From DASSUW01 sp963806395 (GTDB lineage Bacteria > Actinomycetota > Thermoleophilia > Solirubrobacterales > Solirubrobacteraceae), in contig CAWDYI010000019.1 of the NCBI GenBank assembly GCA_963806395.1, positions 310,001-374,000 on the forward strand: a stretch of DNA of 64,000 nt, given 5' to 3'. Of the stretch, positions 43,486-52,213 are shown piece after piece; position 1 is the stretch's first letter, and every line of letters begins with the position of its first letter. The notes below the pieces were generated by a model, which saw nothing but the letters and a program-made list of their open reading frames with translations, was not told the origin of the DNA and made no database searches. The position numbers and the translations under genes were made by a program.

Positions 43486-44882
43486 ATGAGCGCTCCCGAC
43501 CGCACCAACGGCCACACGTCGCCCTACGGCGGTGGCTTCGACGGTCCGGTCGCGCCGCCCCAGAACCTCGAGGCCGAGCAGTCGGTCCTCGGCGCCGTCC
43601 TGCTGTCGGACACGGCGCTGCCCGCGCTGATCATCGACGAGCGCCTGCACCCGGACGACTTCTATCGCGAGGGCCACGGGCGCATCTACCAGGCGATGCT
43701 CGACCTGCACACGCTCGGCGAGCCGGTCGACGCGCTGACGCTCGTCGAGCACCTCAAGCAGGCCGGTGACCTCGAGGCTGTCGGTGGGCGCGCCGCGATC
43801 GACCTGCTGGCGGGCTCGGTCCCCGCCGTCGGCAACGTGCGCCAGTACGCCCGCATCGTGCGCGACAACGCGATGCTGCGGCGGCTGCTGCGCGCCTCGT
43901 ACGAGATCCAGGCGCGCGTGCACAGCCACGAGGCGCTCCCGCGCGAGCTGGTCGACATGGCCGAGCGGGCGATCCTCGAGGTTGCGCACGAGGACAGCCG
44001 CAAGGACTTCGTCGCGATCCACAGCCTGCTCTCCTCCGAGCTGCAGAAGCTCGAGCGTCTCTCGCTCGAGGGCAAGGCGATCACCGGCACCGCGTCCGGC
44101 TTCGAGGACCTCGACACGATCACGGGCGGCTTCCAGCCCGGCAACCTGATCATCCTGGCCGCGCGTCCGTCGATGGGCAAGTCGGCGCTGATGGCCAACT
44201 TCGCCGAGAACGCGGCGCTCGAGTCCAAGAAGGCCGTGGCGCTGTTCTCGCTCGAGATGTCCGAGTCCGAGCTCGCGCAGCGCTTCATCGCGTCGCAGGC
44301 GTCGATCCGCGGTGACGACCTGCGCAAGGGCAAGGTGCCGGCCTCGCGCTGGCCGAAGATCCTGCAGGCGTCCAACCGGCTCGCCGAGTCGCCGCTGTAC
44401 ATCGACGACTCGTCCGATCTGTCGGTGCTCGACGTGCGCGCGAAGGCGCGCCGGCTCGCCCAGCAGAACGCCGACGGGCTCGGGCTGATCCTGATCGACT
44501 ACCTGCAGCTGATGCGCGCGAGCGGGGCGGTCGACAACCGCGTCGAGCAGATCGGCCAGATCTCGCGCGGTCTGAAGACGCTCGCGCGCGAGCTCGACGT
44601 GCCGGTGATCGCGCTGTCGCAGCTCAACCGCGGCGTCGAGCAGCGGACCGACAAGCGGCCCGTGCTGTCCGACCTTCGCGAGTCGCGGCGTCGATCGAGC
44701 AGGACGCCGACCTCGTGATGTTCATCTACCGCGACGAGTACTACAACGACGAGTCCGACCGCGAGGGGATCGCGGACGTGATCATCTCCAAGCACCGCAA
44801 CGGCGGGCTCGGGGTCGTCGAGCTGGCGTTCCAGAAGGAGTTCCCGCGGTTCATGTCGTACGCCGGGGATGACGGATATTGA
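43486..44882 (+). CDS. dnaB: Replicative DNA helicase (apparent frameshift near the 3' end)
   Basis: About 464 residues after correction. N-terminal DnaG-interacting domain (PPQNLEAEQSVLGAVLL), RecA-like domain with Walker A ARPSMGKSA, SLEMSESELAQRF, Walker B LILIDYLQLM and SQLNRGVE. Two single-base insertions at about 44686 and 44691 break the frame after LSDLRES; removing them restores GAIEQDADLVMFIYRDEYYN and the C-terminal VVELAFQKEFPRF. DnaB is essential, so a sequencing error is the likely cause. Its TGA overlaps the TTG start of the DnaC-like gene. Confidence 0.93.
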
Positions 44883-45660
44883 GCGCGTGCCCCGATAACC
44901 GCTGCGACGGCTCCGGCTTCGTGTTCGACGAGGACGGCCGGCGGCGCGCGCCCGTGCTCGTGCCGGCCGGCGCGGATGGCGCGCAAGCGCGTCGGCGGCC
45001 GTCGCCGGGCGGCTGCCGCGGCGGTTCCGCGGGGTGTCGTTCGAGCGCGAGCCGATCGTCTCGATCGAACGCAGCAACGACGCGCTGATGCGCGAGGTGC
45101 GGACGTACGTCCGCTCGATCGGCGAACGGCTCGACGAGGGCCGCGGCATCTGGTTCACCGGGACGGTCGGCACCGGCAAGACGACGCTCGCGATGCTCGT
45201 GTCGAAGGCGGCGATGGACGCCGACCGCACGGTCGCGATCTACTCGCTGCCGCGGCTGCTCGCCCTCCTGCGCGACTCGTTCAACGACGACGCGCAGTAC
45301 TCGCTCAACGAGCTGATCGAGCGGCTGTCGTCGGTCGACCTGCTCCATATCGACGACGTCGGCGCGGAGCAGAGCTCTCCGTGGGTGCTCGAGCAGCTGT
45401 ACTCGATCGTCAATACGCGCTACGAGGACGGCAAGGCGCTGCTGCTGACCACGAACCTCGACCACGAGGCCCTCAAGGAGCAGATCGGGCCGCGGACGGT
45501 CTCGCGGATCTACGAGATCTGCGGCGAGCCCCTGCCCATGTGGGGCGACGACCAGCGCATCCCACAGCCCATGCCGGCGGGTGCCGCGGCACCGGACGAG
45601 GACGCCTTCTGGGAGGGCGCCGGCGACGGGCCGCAGTACGGTCGCCGCCCCCTAGACTGA
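44879..45660 (+). CDS. DnaC/DnaI-like AAA+ ATPase with N-terminal zinc motif (apparent frameshifts)
   Basis: About 259 residues after removing two inserted bases near 44947 and 45002. TTG start overlapping the dnaB stop (TTGA). N-terminal cysteines (CPDNRC...PCSC) suggest a zinc finger as in DnaC/DnaI helicase loaders. Then PRRFRGVSFEREP, Walker A GTVGTGKTT, Walker B LLHIDDVGAE, sensor 1 LLTTN, and a C-terminal Arg in SRIYEICG. Position and architecture indicate a loader for DnaB; many Actinobacteria use DciA instead. Read literally the zinc part is out of frame. Confidence 0.82.
45653..45658 (+). promoter_or_regulatory. -10 box TAGACT for purA (leaderless type)
   Basis: TAGACT overlaps the last codons of the DnaC-like gene and ends 11 bp before the purA ATG, with no ribosome binding site in between. 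Confidence 0.45.
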
Positions 45661-45669
45661 ACCCCCGCT

Positions 45670-46989
45670 ATGGCCGGCATCGTGATCGTGGGCGCCCAAT
45701 GGGGCGACGAGGGCAAGGGCAAGATCACCGACCTGTTCGCGGAGCACGCGGACCTCGTGATCCGCTTCCAGGGCGGCAACAACGCCGGGCACACGATCGT
45801 CCGCGAGGGCACGAAGTGGAAGTTCCACCTGATCCCGTCCGGGATCCTCTATCCGGGCCGGCTGTGCGCGATCGGCAACGGCGTCGTGATCGACCCGAAG
45901 GTGCTGACCGGTGAGCTCGACGAGCTGCGTGCCAAGGGCGTCGACCTCTCGGGCCTGCGGATCAGCGCCAATGCGCACCTGATCATGCCGTACCACATGC
46001 TCCTCGACCACGCCGGCGAGGCGAAGCTCGGCAAGCTGCAGATCGGGACCACCCGGCGCGGCATCGGCCCCTGCTACGCGGACAAGGCGGCGCGGCTCGG
46101 CATCCGCGTGCAGGACCTGCTGGACGAGAAGATCCTGAAGAAGAAGATCGTCGCCGCGATGGACCCGAAGCGGCTCTCGCTGCGCCCGTACGCGAAGGCC
46201 CCCGAGCTCGACCTGCAGTCGATGACCGAGGACTACCTGACGTACGGGCACCGGATCGAGCAGTACATCGCCGACACGGCGCGGCTCACCTGGGAGGTGA
46301 TCGACGGCGGCGGCAACGTCATCTTCGAGGGCGCCCAGGGCACGCTGCTGGACATCGACCACGGCACGTACCCGTTCGTCACCTCGTCGAACGTCGTCGC
46401 CGGCAGCGCGTGCGCGGGCGCCGGCGTCGGGCCGAAGGACCTCGACGAGGTGTGGGGCGTGGCGAAGGCGTACGCGACCCGCGTCGGCTCCGGCCCGTTC
46501 CCGACCGAGCTCGACGACGAGCTCGGAGCGGCGATGCGCGAAGCCGGCGGCGAGTACGGCACGACCACCGGGCGCGCGCGCCGGGTCGGCTGGCTCGACC
46601 TCGTCGCCCTGCGCTACGCGACCCGCATCAACGGCCTCGACCACCTCGCGGTCACCAAGCTCGACGTCCTCACCGGCCTCGGCTCGCTGAACGTGTGCAC
46701 GCGCTACCGCGGCACCGGGGAGGCGAGCTTCGACGCGTATCCGTACCACCAGACCGTGATGCACCACGCGGCCGGCGAGTACGAGCAGCTGCCCGGCTGG
46801 GACGAGGACATCGGCGAGTGCCGCGACGAGCGCGAGCTGCCGCAGGCGGCGCGTGACTATCTCGCCTACGTGTCGGAGTTCGTCGGCGTGCCGGTCTCCC
46901 TGATCGGCGTCGGCCCCGGCCGCGAGCAGGTCATCTGGACCGAGGCGGGCCAGACGAGCGCCGCCGCGCGCGCGGCCACGCCGGCCTAG
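45670..46989 (+). CDS. purA: Adenylosuccinate synthetase
   Basis: 439 residues. PurA joins IMP and aspartate using GTP, the first step to AMP. Motifs are QWGDEGKGK (GTP loop), GGNNAGHT, RRGIGPCYADKAAR, FEGAQGTLLDIDHGTYPFVTSS and TTGRARRVGW. Normal length. The stop codon shares CTAG with the stop of the convergent RDD gene. Confidence 0.97.
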   Translation: MAGIVIVGAQWGDEGKGKITDLFAEHADLVIRFQGGNNAGHTIVREGTKWKFHLIPSGILYPGRLCAIGNGVVIDPKVLTGELDELRAKGVDLSGLRISANAHLIMPYHMLLDHAGEAKLGKLQIGTTRRGIGPCYADKAARLGIRVQDLLDEKILKKKIVAAMDPKRLSLRPYAKAPELDLQSMTEDYLTYGHRIEQYIADTARLTWEVIDGGGNVIFEGAQGTLLDIDHGTYPFVTSSNVVAGSACAGAGVGPKDLDEVWGVAKAYATRVGSGPFPTELDDELGAAMREAGGEYGTTTGRARRVGWLDLVALRYATRINGLDHLAVTKLDVLTGLGSLNVCTRYRGTGEASFDAYPYHQTVMHHAAGEYEQLPGWDEDIGECRDERELPQAARDYLAYVSEFVGVPVSLIGVGPGREQVIWTEAGQTSAAARAATPA

Positions 46990-47573
46990 CGGTCGACGAT
47001 CGTCCGCGTGTCCACGACGAAGTCGTGCAGCGCGCGATTCTCCTCGTCCCAGAGCGGCCAGAGGACGTCGGCCAGAGCCGCGAGACCGCCCGTCATCCCG
47101 GCGAGAAGGCCGAACAGGAAGGTCTTCACGACGACCTCGCGCAGCATCGCGAACCAGAAGTCGATCGGCCGCCCGTTCGCCCGTACGACGCGGATGCCCA
47201 GCGCCATCCGGCCGAGCGTCTTCCCGTTCGTGCGTGCCATCAGCGCGGGCGCGTACAGCAGCGCCACGATCGACACGCAGACGACCGCGATCAGGAAGCC
47301 GACGATCAGCGCCGCGATGCCGACACCGTCGTTGGCGAAGAACCCGATCGAGAACGGCGCGGTGATCGCGACCAGCAGCAGCACGCCGCCGATCCCGACG
47401 ATCAGGCCGTCGATGATGAACGCGCCCACACGCGACCACCAGCCGGCGAGCACGTGCTGCCCGTCCACCGCGCGCGACTCGGTCGCGGCCACCGGCGGCC
47501 CGCCGGCTCCCGGCGGCGGCGTGGTCGTGTAGCCGGGCCGCACCGCAGCGGGTCGGCGCTCGCCCTCCATCAT
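46986..47573 (-). CDS. RDD-family membrane protein
   Basis: 195 residues. A Pro/Gly-rich N-terminus (~40 residues) precedes the RDD domain: WWSRVGAFIIDGLIVGIG (R and DD-type pair), a second helix pair, and GKTLGRMALGIRVVRANG with the usual GK..G....GI.V pattern. Function is unknown in general; some members act in Na+/H+ antiport. ATG overlaps the wecB stop (ATGA at 47570-47573). Confidence 0.88.
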   Translation of the reverse strand: MMEGERRPAAVRPGYTTTPPPGAGGPPVAATESRAVDGQHVLAGWWSRVGAFIIDGLIVGIGGVLLLVAITAPFSIGFFANDGVGIAALIVGFLIAVVCVSIVALLYAPALMARTNGKTLGRMALGIRVVRANGRPIDFWFAMLREVVVKTFLFGLLAGMTGGLAALADVLWPLWDEENRALHDFVVDTRTIVDR

Positions 47574-48634
47574 GCGGCCATCCTACGCAGCGCTTCGACG
47601 ACCCGCTCGCCGGCGCGCCCGTCCCCGTACAGCTCCGGCCGCGTGTCAGGCGGAGCGCGTCGGAGCGCCGCCGCCGCGGCGTCCGCGTCGAGGTCGACGA
47701 GCACGTTCCAGCCCGCGTCGACCGTCTCCGTCCACTCGGTGGTGGCCCGCAGCGTCACGCACGGCACGCCGGCCAGGTAGGCCTCCTTCTGGACGCCACC
47801 CGAGTCCGTGAGCACCCCGCGCGCGCCCAGCAGCAGCGCCATGAAGTCCAGGTAGCCGAGCGACGGGGAGAGCCGCACGCCGGCGGCGAGACGCTCGAAC
47901 AGGCCGGCGGCCTCGAGCCGGGCGCGGGTGCGCGGATGCAACGGCAGCACGAGCGGTCCGTCCACGGCGAGCAGCAGGTCGACGAGCCGCGCCAGCCGCG
48001 CGGGGTCGTCGACGTTGCCCGCCCGGTGCGCGGTCGCGACGAGATAGCCGCCCGCGACGACGCCACATGCGTCGAGCACCTGCGTCCGCTCCCGGGCGCG
48101 CGGGGCGAGCAGCTGCGCCACATCCACCATCACGTCGCCGACCACGACGACCTCGCCGAGCACGCGCTCTCCGCGCAGCGTCTCCGCCGAGCGCTCCGAC
48201 GAGCACAGCAGCAGCGTGGCGGCGTGGTCGGCCAGCACGCGGTTGAGCTCCTCCGGCATCGTCCGGTCGTACGAGCGCATCCCCGCCTCCACGTGCGCGA
48301 CCGGCACGCCCGCCTGGGCACCCGCGAGCGCGCCCGCCAGCGTCGAGTTCGTGTCGCCGTAGACGAGCACCACGTCCGGTCGCTCGCCGGCGATCAGCGG
48401 CGCCAGGGCGGCCAGCATGCGCGCGGTCTGCTCCGTGTTCGTGCCGCCGCCGAGGTCGAGATGGTGCTCGGGACGCGGCAGCGCGAGCTCGTCGAAGAAC
48501 ACCCGCGACAGCTCGTCGTCGTAGTGCTGGCCGGTGTGGACGAGCACCTCGCGCGCGCCGGCGCGCAGCCGGTCCGAGACCGCCGCCGCCTTCACGAACT
48601 GCGGCCGATTGCCAATTACGGTTAGGACGCGCAC
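47570..48634 (-). CDS. wecB: UDP-N-acetylglucosamine 2-epimerase (non-hydrolysing)
   Basis: 354 residues from GTG. It interconverts UDP-GlcNAc and UDP-ManNAc for cell-surface polysaccharide. Motifs are VIGNRPQFVKAAAVSDRL, HTGQHYDDELSRVFF, HVEAGMRSYDRTMPEELNR, THRAGNVDDP-like AHRAGN, and TDSGGVQKEAYLAGVPCVTLR. It stands with an RDD gene rather than a polysaccharide cluster. Confidence 0.93.
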   Translation of the reverse strand: MRVLTVIGNRPQFVKAAAVSDRLRAGAREVLVHTGQHYDDELSRVFFDELALPRPEHHLDLGGGTNTEQTARMLAALAPLIAGERPDVVLVYGDTNSTLAGALAGAQAGVPVAHVEAGMRSYDRTMPEELNRVLADHAATLLLCSSERSAETLRGERVLGEVVVVGDVMVDVAQLLAPRARERTQVLDACGVVAGGYLVATAHRAGNVDDPARLARLVDLLLAVDGPLVLPLHPRTRARLEAAGLFERLAAGVRLSPSLGYLDFMALLLGARGVLTDSGGVQKEAYLAGVPCVTLRATTEWTETVDAGWNVLVDLDADAAAAALRRAPPDTRPELYGDGRAGERVVEALRRMAA

Positions 48635-48640
48635 AAATTG

Positions 48641-48646
48641 AGGGTA
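48641..48646 (-). promoter_or_regulatory. -10 box TACCCT for wecB (leaderless type)
   Basis: On the minus strand TACCCT ends 6 bp before the GTG start at 48634. Just upstream is the perfect palindrome TGTCTAGACA (48653-48662), a possible operator. Confidence 0.35.
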
Positions 48647-48661
48647 GGAACCTGTCTAGAC

Positions 48662-48790
48662 ATGTTGAGCATCGTCGACAACGTCCGCGGCACGGTACAA
48701 GGCGTGCTGTGTGGCGTCGCCCATGTTTTCTGGTACGTGAACTGGCATACCGGCGGCCAGACCGCCCGCCCGGCACGCGCCCAGGACTAG
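48662..48790 (+). CDS. Possible small protein of 42 residues
   Basis: ATG at 48662 to TAG at 48788-48790, filling the gap between wecB and the aminotransferase gene, which both run on the minus strand. The peptide has a hydrophobic, Trp-rich middle (VAHVFWYVNWHTGG). AGGAA lies 11 bases upstream. It is unlike any family I know and could be chance, but the gap is otherwise empty. Confidence 0.25.
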   Translation: MLSIVDNVRGTVQGVLCGVAHVFWYVNWHTGGQTARPARAQD

Positions 48791-48792
48791 AC

Positions 48793-49575
48793 CTAGACCG
48801 AGCTCGCCAGCTCGCGTTCGATCCGGCGGCCCAGGCGCTCGCCCGCGTCCGTGGTGACCGGCCCCGGAGCGGCCGGCAGCGCGATGTCGTCGACCGCGGC
48901 GATCGGCATCACCTCGCGCACCGTCGAGGCGATGAAGGCCTCCTCCGCACCGGCGACGTCGTCCATCGTGCACGGCTGCTCGGTCGCGTCGCACTCCTCG
49001 ATCACGAGCGCGCGAGTGATCGACGCCAGGATCCGGTCCTCGAGCGGCGGCGTCAGGAGCCGCCCGCCGGAGACCCAGAAGAACGTCCACGTCGGGCCTT
49101 CGAGCACGCGCCCGTGCGGTGACACGAGCAGCGCTTCGTCGAAGCCGCGCTCGCGTGCGAGGCGCCCGGCGAGCATGTTCCCCGCGTAGGAGAGCGTCTT
49201 CAGGCCGTCCAGCACGCGCGTGGGCGCGTACGTGACGGTCGCCACGCGCGCCACCTCGAGCCGCGGCGGCATCGGCTCGACCGTCAGGATCCGCCGTCCG
49301 CCGCGCGTCAGGACCGCCCGCAGCAGCGCCTCGACCGGCCCGGCCACCTCCAGCAGCGCGGCGATCTCCGCGCGCAGCGCGTCCTCGTCGTAGTCCAACC
49401 GCAGCCCGGCGCATGTGTTGGCGAGCCGGGCGAAGTGCTCGGCGAGCGCGAACGGCCGCCCCGCGTACAGCCGCATCACCTCAAATCCGCCGTCTCCGCG
49501 GGTCAAGCCCTCGTCCGTCACGGGGATCCGCGCCTGCTCGGCGGGCCCGATCGCACCATCGACACTGGCCAGCAT
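48793..49575 (-). CDS. Class IV PLP-dependent aminotransferase (PabC/IlvE/Dat-like)
   Basis: 260 residues from an ATG at 49575 (49605 also open). Fold-type IV motifs are IPVTDEGLTRGDGGFEVMRLY, the PLP lysine in GLKTLSYAGNMLA, FDEALLVSPHGRVLEGPTWTFFWV and a TVREVMPI block. It could be aminodeoxychorismate lyase (folate), a branched-chain or a D-amino acid aminotransferase; sequence alone does not decide. No pabA or pabB is next to it. Confidence 0.85.
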   Translation of the reverse strand: MLASVDGAIGPAEQARIPVTDEGLTRGDGGFEVMRLYAGRPFALAEHFARLANTCAGLRLDYDEDALRAEIAALLEVAGPVEALLRAVLTRGGRRILTVEPMPPRLEVARVATVTYAPTRVLDGLKTLSYAGNMLAGRLARERGFDEALLVSPHGRVLEGPTWTFFWVSGGRLLTPPLEDRILASITRALVIEECDATEQPCTMDDVAGAEEAFIASTVREVMPIAAVDDIALPAAPGPVTTDAGERLGRRIERELASSV

Positions 49576-49650
49576 GAGCCGCAGGCTACCGCCCGCGACG
49601 CGCATCCGGGGTCCAGTCGGCGGTGCCGCCGCCGACTATCCCTGGCAACC

Positions 49651-52203
49651 GTGTCAATCACGCCTCGACCCCTGCACCTCCTCCTCGTCACCGGCGAGGA
49701 CGCCTGCGCCGCGCGCGTGGGCGCGCTGCTGGACGCGCCGGGACTCGCACGCGTCGCGGGTCTGGACGAGGCCGTGCGCCACCTCGCGGGCGCCGCGGTC
49801 GACTGCGTGCTGCTCGACCTCGAGCCGGACGCGAACGGGACCGACGACGTCAAACGCGTCCTGGAGGCCGCTCCGCAGACCTCCGTCGTGGTCCTCACAA
49901 CGCACACCGGCGACGAGCTGCCCGTTCGCCTGATCCGCGCCGGCGCGCATGAGTTCTTCGTCAGGGACTCCGCCGACGGCGACGCTCTGATGCGGGCCGT
50001 GCGATGCGCTGTCGAGCGCCGGCGCACCAGCGAGCGCCTCGACGTCGAGCGCCACGTGCGCGACGTCGCCGCCGAGGTGCGCGCGAGCCCGCGCAGGCGG
50101 CGCGATCGCGCACTCGTGCTCGGCGTCGCCGCCGTGATCGCTGCCGTGTGCGTGCAGCTCGCCGTTCTCCAGGACGTCGGCGGCGTCGCACTGGGGTTGC
50201 TCTTCGCCGTGGCCGCGATCGTGGCGTGGCGGGCGACCAGCGCCCGGCGCGACGGCGCGCGCCTGCTCCAGTCGATCATGGAGGGCTCGACCGACGGCGT
50301 CGTCGTCAAGGACATCGAGGGCCGCCACCTGCTCGTCAACGACGCCGCGACATGGCTGCTCGACCTGCCCGCCGACATCGTCGGCCGGACCGATGCGGAG
50401 CTGTTCGATGCGGAGGAGGCCGCCGTGCGCCGCGACCGGGACGAGGCCGTCCTGGCCGCCGGTGAGGCACGCCGCTACTGGCGGACCGTCGCCGACCGCA
50501 CCCTGTCGATCGTCACCACACCGCGGCGCGACGATCGCGGCGACGTGATCGGCCTGATCGAGACGGTGCGCGACGAGACCGCCCTGCGCCGCCTGGAGGA
50601 GGAGACGAGCCGCTTCTTCGAGCTCTCCCCCGACATGCTCTGCACCGCCGGCGCCACCGGCCGCCTCGAGCGCGTGAACGGCGCCTGGACGACGGTGCTC
50701 GGCTGGAGCGCCGACGAACTGCGCTCGCAGCCGGTGCTCGACTTCGTGCACCCGGCGGACCGCGAACGTGCCGGCCGCGAGATCGAGCTGATGCTCTCCG
50801 GTGACATCGACGGCTGCGCCAACCGGCTCGCCACGCGCGCAGGCGGATGGCGCGACGTCGAGTGGACCGCGCGCGTCGTTCCCGACGACGACCGTGCCTA
50901 CGCCTTCGTTCGCGACGTCACCGATCGCAACGCGATGCAGGCGGCGCTGGCGACGAGCCAGGCCCGCTACCGCACGCTCGTGCAGAGCATGCCGAACGCG
51001 GCCGTGCTCACGTTCGACCACGACCTGCGCTTCACGTTCGCGGCCGGCGAGGCGATCGCCCAGGCCGAGTTGGACGGCAGCTTCGTCGGTCGCACGCTGG
51101 ACGAGGCGTTCCCGGACATCGCACCCGAGCTCATGCCGCGCTACCGCGCCGCACTGGGCGGCCATTCCCAGTCGTTCGAGTTCGCGGGGCCCGACGGCGT
51201 GGTCTTCTGGGTGCAGGTCGCGCCGCTGCGCGACGGGGCGGGCGCGATCGACGGGGGCCTGGTCTTCACGCAGGACATCACGGCGCTGAAGGCGGCCGAG
51301 CGGGAGCTGATGGAGGCGGAGGAGCGCTTCCGCACCGCATTCGACCAGGCACCGATCGGGATGGGGCTGGTCTCACTCGAGGGTCGCTACCTGCGCGTGA
51401 ACGCCGCGCTGTGCGAGCTCATGGGCTACAACGCCGAGCGGCTGCTGGAGACCGGCGTCGACATCGCCACGCATCCCGACGACGTCGCCGCCGACATCGC
51501 CGGGCGCGCCGACCTCGTGGCGGGGACCATCTCGATCTTCCGTACCGAGAAGCGCTACGTACACCCCGACGGCCGCGAGGTGTGGGTGTCGGTGCACGCC
51601 ACGCTGGTCCGCGACGCCGACGGCAACCCCAGCCATATCCTCGGCCAGATCCAGGACATCACGGACCGGCGCCGGTACGAGGACCGCCTCCAGCACCTGG
51701 TCGACCACGACTCGCTGACCGGCCTGTTCAACCGTCGCCGGTTCGGGCAGGAGCTCGAGCGCCACGTCGCCCACACGGCCCGCTACGGCGCCGTGGGTGC
51801 TCTCCTCGTGCTCGACCTCGACGACTTCAAGTCCGTCAACGACACGCTCGGCCACCACGCCGGCGACGAGCTGATCATCGCCGTGGCCGCCCTGCTGAGG
51901 GCGCGGCTGCGCGAAACCGACGTGGTCGCCCGGCTCGGCGGCGACGAGTTCGCGATTCTGCTCCCTGCGGGAACCGTGGACGAGGCCGAGGCGGTGGCGG
52001 GCAAGCTGGTCCTGGCGGTGCGCGAGGAGACCGGCCTGCTGAGCGCGCCCGACGCGCGCCCGATCACGGCGAGCGTGGGCCTGGCAGCGTTCCCCGCCGC
52101 CGGCGCGACGGCCGACGACGTGCTCGTCAACGCCGACTTCGCGATGTACCAGGCGAAGCAGGCCGGCCGCGACCGCCACGCCGTCTACGACCCGGGGACC
52201 TGA
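49651..52203 (+). CDS. Receiver-TM-multiPAS-GGDEF diguanylate cyclase
   Basis: 850 residues from GTG. Order: a CheY-like domain (~5-125, Asp in VLLDLEPD, but the acidic pair and the conserved Lys are altered: VTGED and FVRDS), a basic helix, two membrane helices (~155-195), four PAS domains (~205-310, ~310-430, ~435-550, ~550-680), then GGDEF (~680-850) with LDLDDFKSVNDTLGHHAGDE and GGDEF intact. A receiver in front of transmembrane helices is unusual. The output should be c-di-GMP. No EAL or HD-GYP is attached. Confidence 0.92.
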   Translation: MSITPRPLHLLLVTGEDACAARVGALLDAPGLARVAGLDEAVRHLAGAAVDCVLLDLEPDANGTDDVKRVLEAAPQTSVVVLTTHTGDELPVRLIRAGAHEFFVRDSADGDALMRAVRCAVERRRTSERLDVERHVRDVAAEVRASPRRRRDRALVLGVAAVIAAVCVQLAVLQDVGGVALGLLFAVAAIVAWRATSARRDGARLLQSIMEGSTDGVVVKDIEGRHLLVNDAATWLLDLPADIVGRTDAELFDAEEAAVRRDRDEAVLAAGEARRYWRTVADRTLSIVTTPRRDDRGDVIGLIETVRDETALRRLEEETSRFFELSPDMLCTAGATGRLERVNGAWTTVLGWSADELRSQPVLDFVHPADRERAGREIELMLSGDIDGCANRLATRAGGWRDVEWTARVVPDDDRAYAFVRDVTDRNAMQAALATSQARYRTLVQSMPNAAVLTFDHDLRFTFAAGEAIAQAELDGSFVGRTLDEAFPDIAPELMPRYRAALGGHSQSFEFAGPDGVVFWVQVAPLRDGAGAIDGGLVFTQDITALKAAERELMEAEERFRTAFDQAPIGMGLVSLEGRYLRVNAALCELMGYNAERLLETGVDIATHPDDVAADIAGRADLVAGTISIFRTEKRYVHPDGREVWVSVHATLVRDADGNPSHILGQIQDITDRRRYEDRLQHLVDHDSLTGLFNRRRFGQELERHVAHTARYGAVGALLVLDLDDFKSVNDTLGHHAGDELIIAVAALLRARLRETDVVARLGGDEFAILLPAGTVDEAEAVAGKLVLAVREETGLLSAPDARPITASVGLAAFPAAGATADDVLVNADFAMYQAKQAGRDRHAVYDPGT

Positions 52204-52213
52204 GCGCAGCGGG

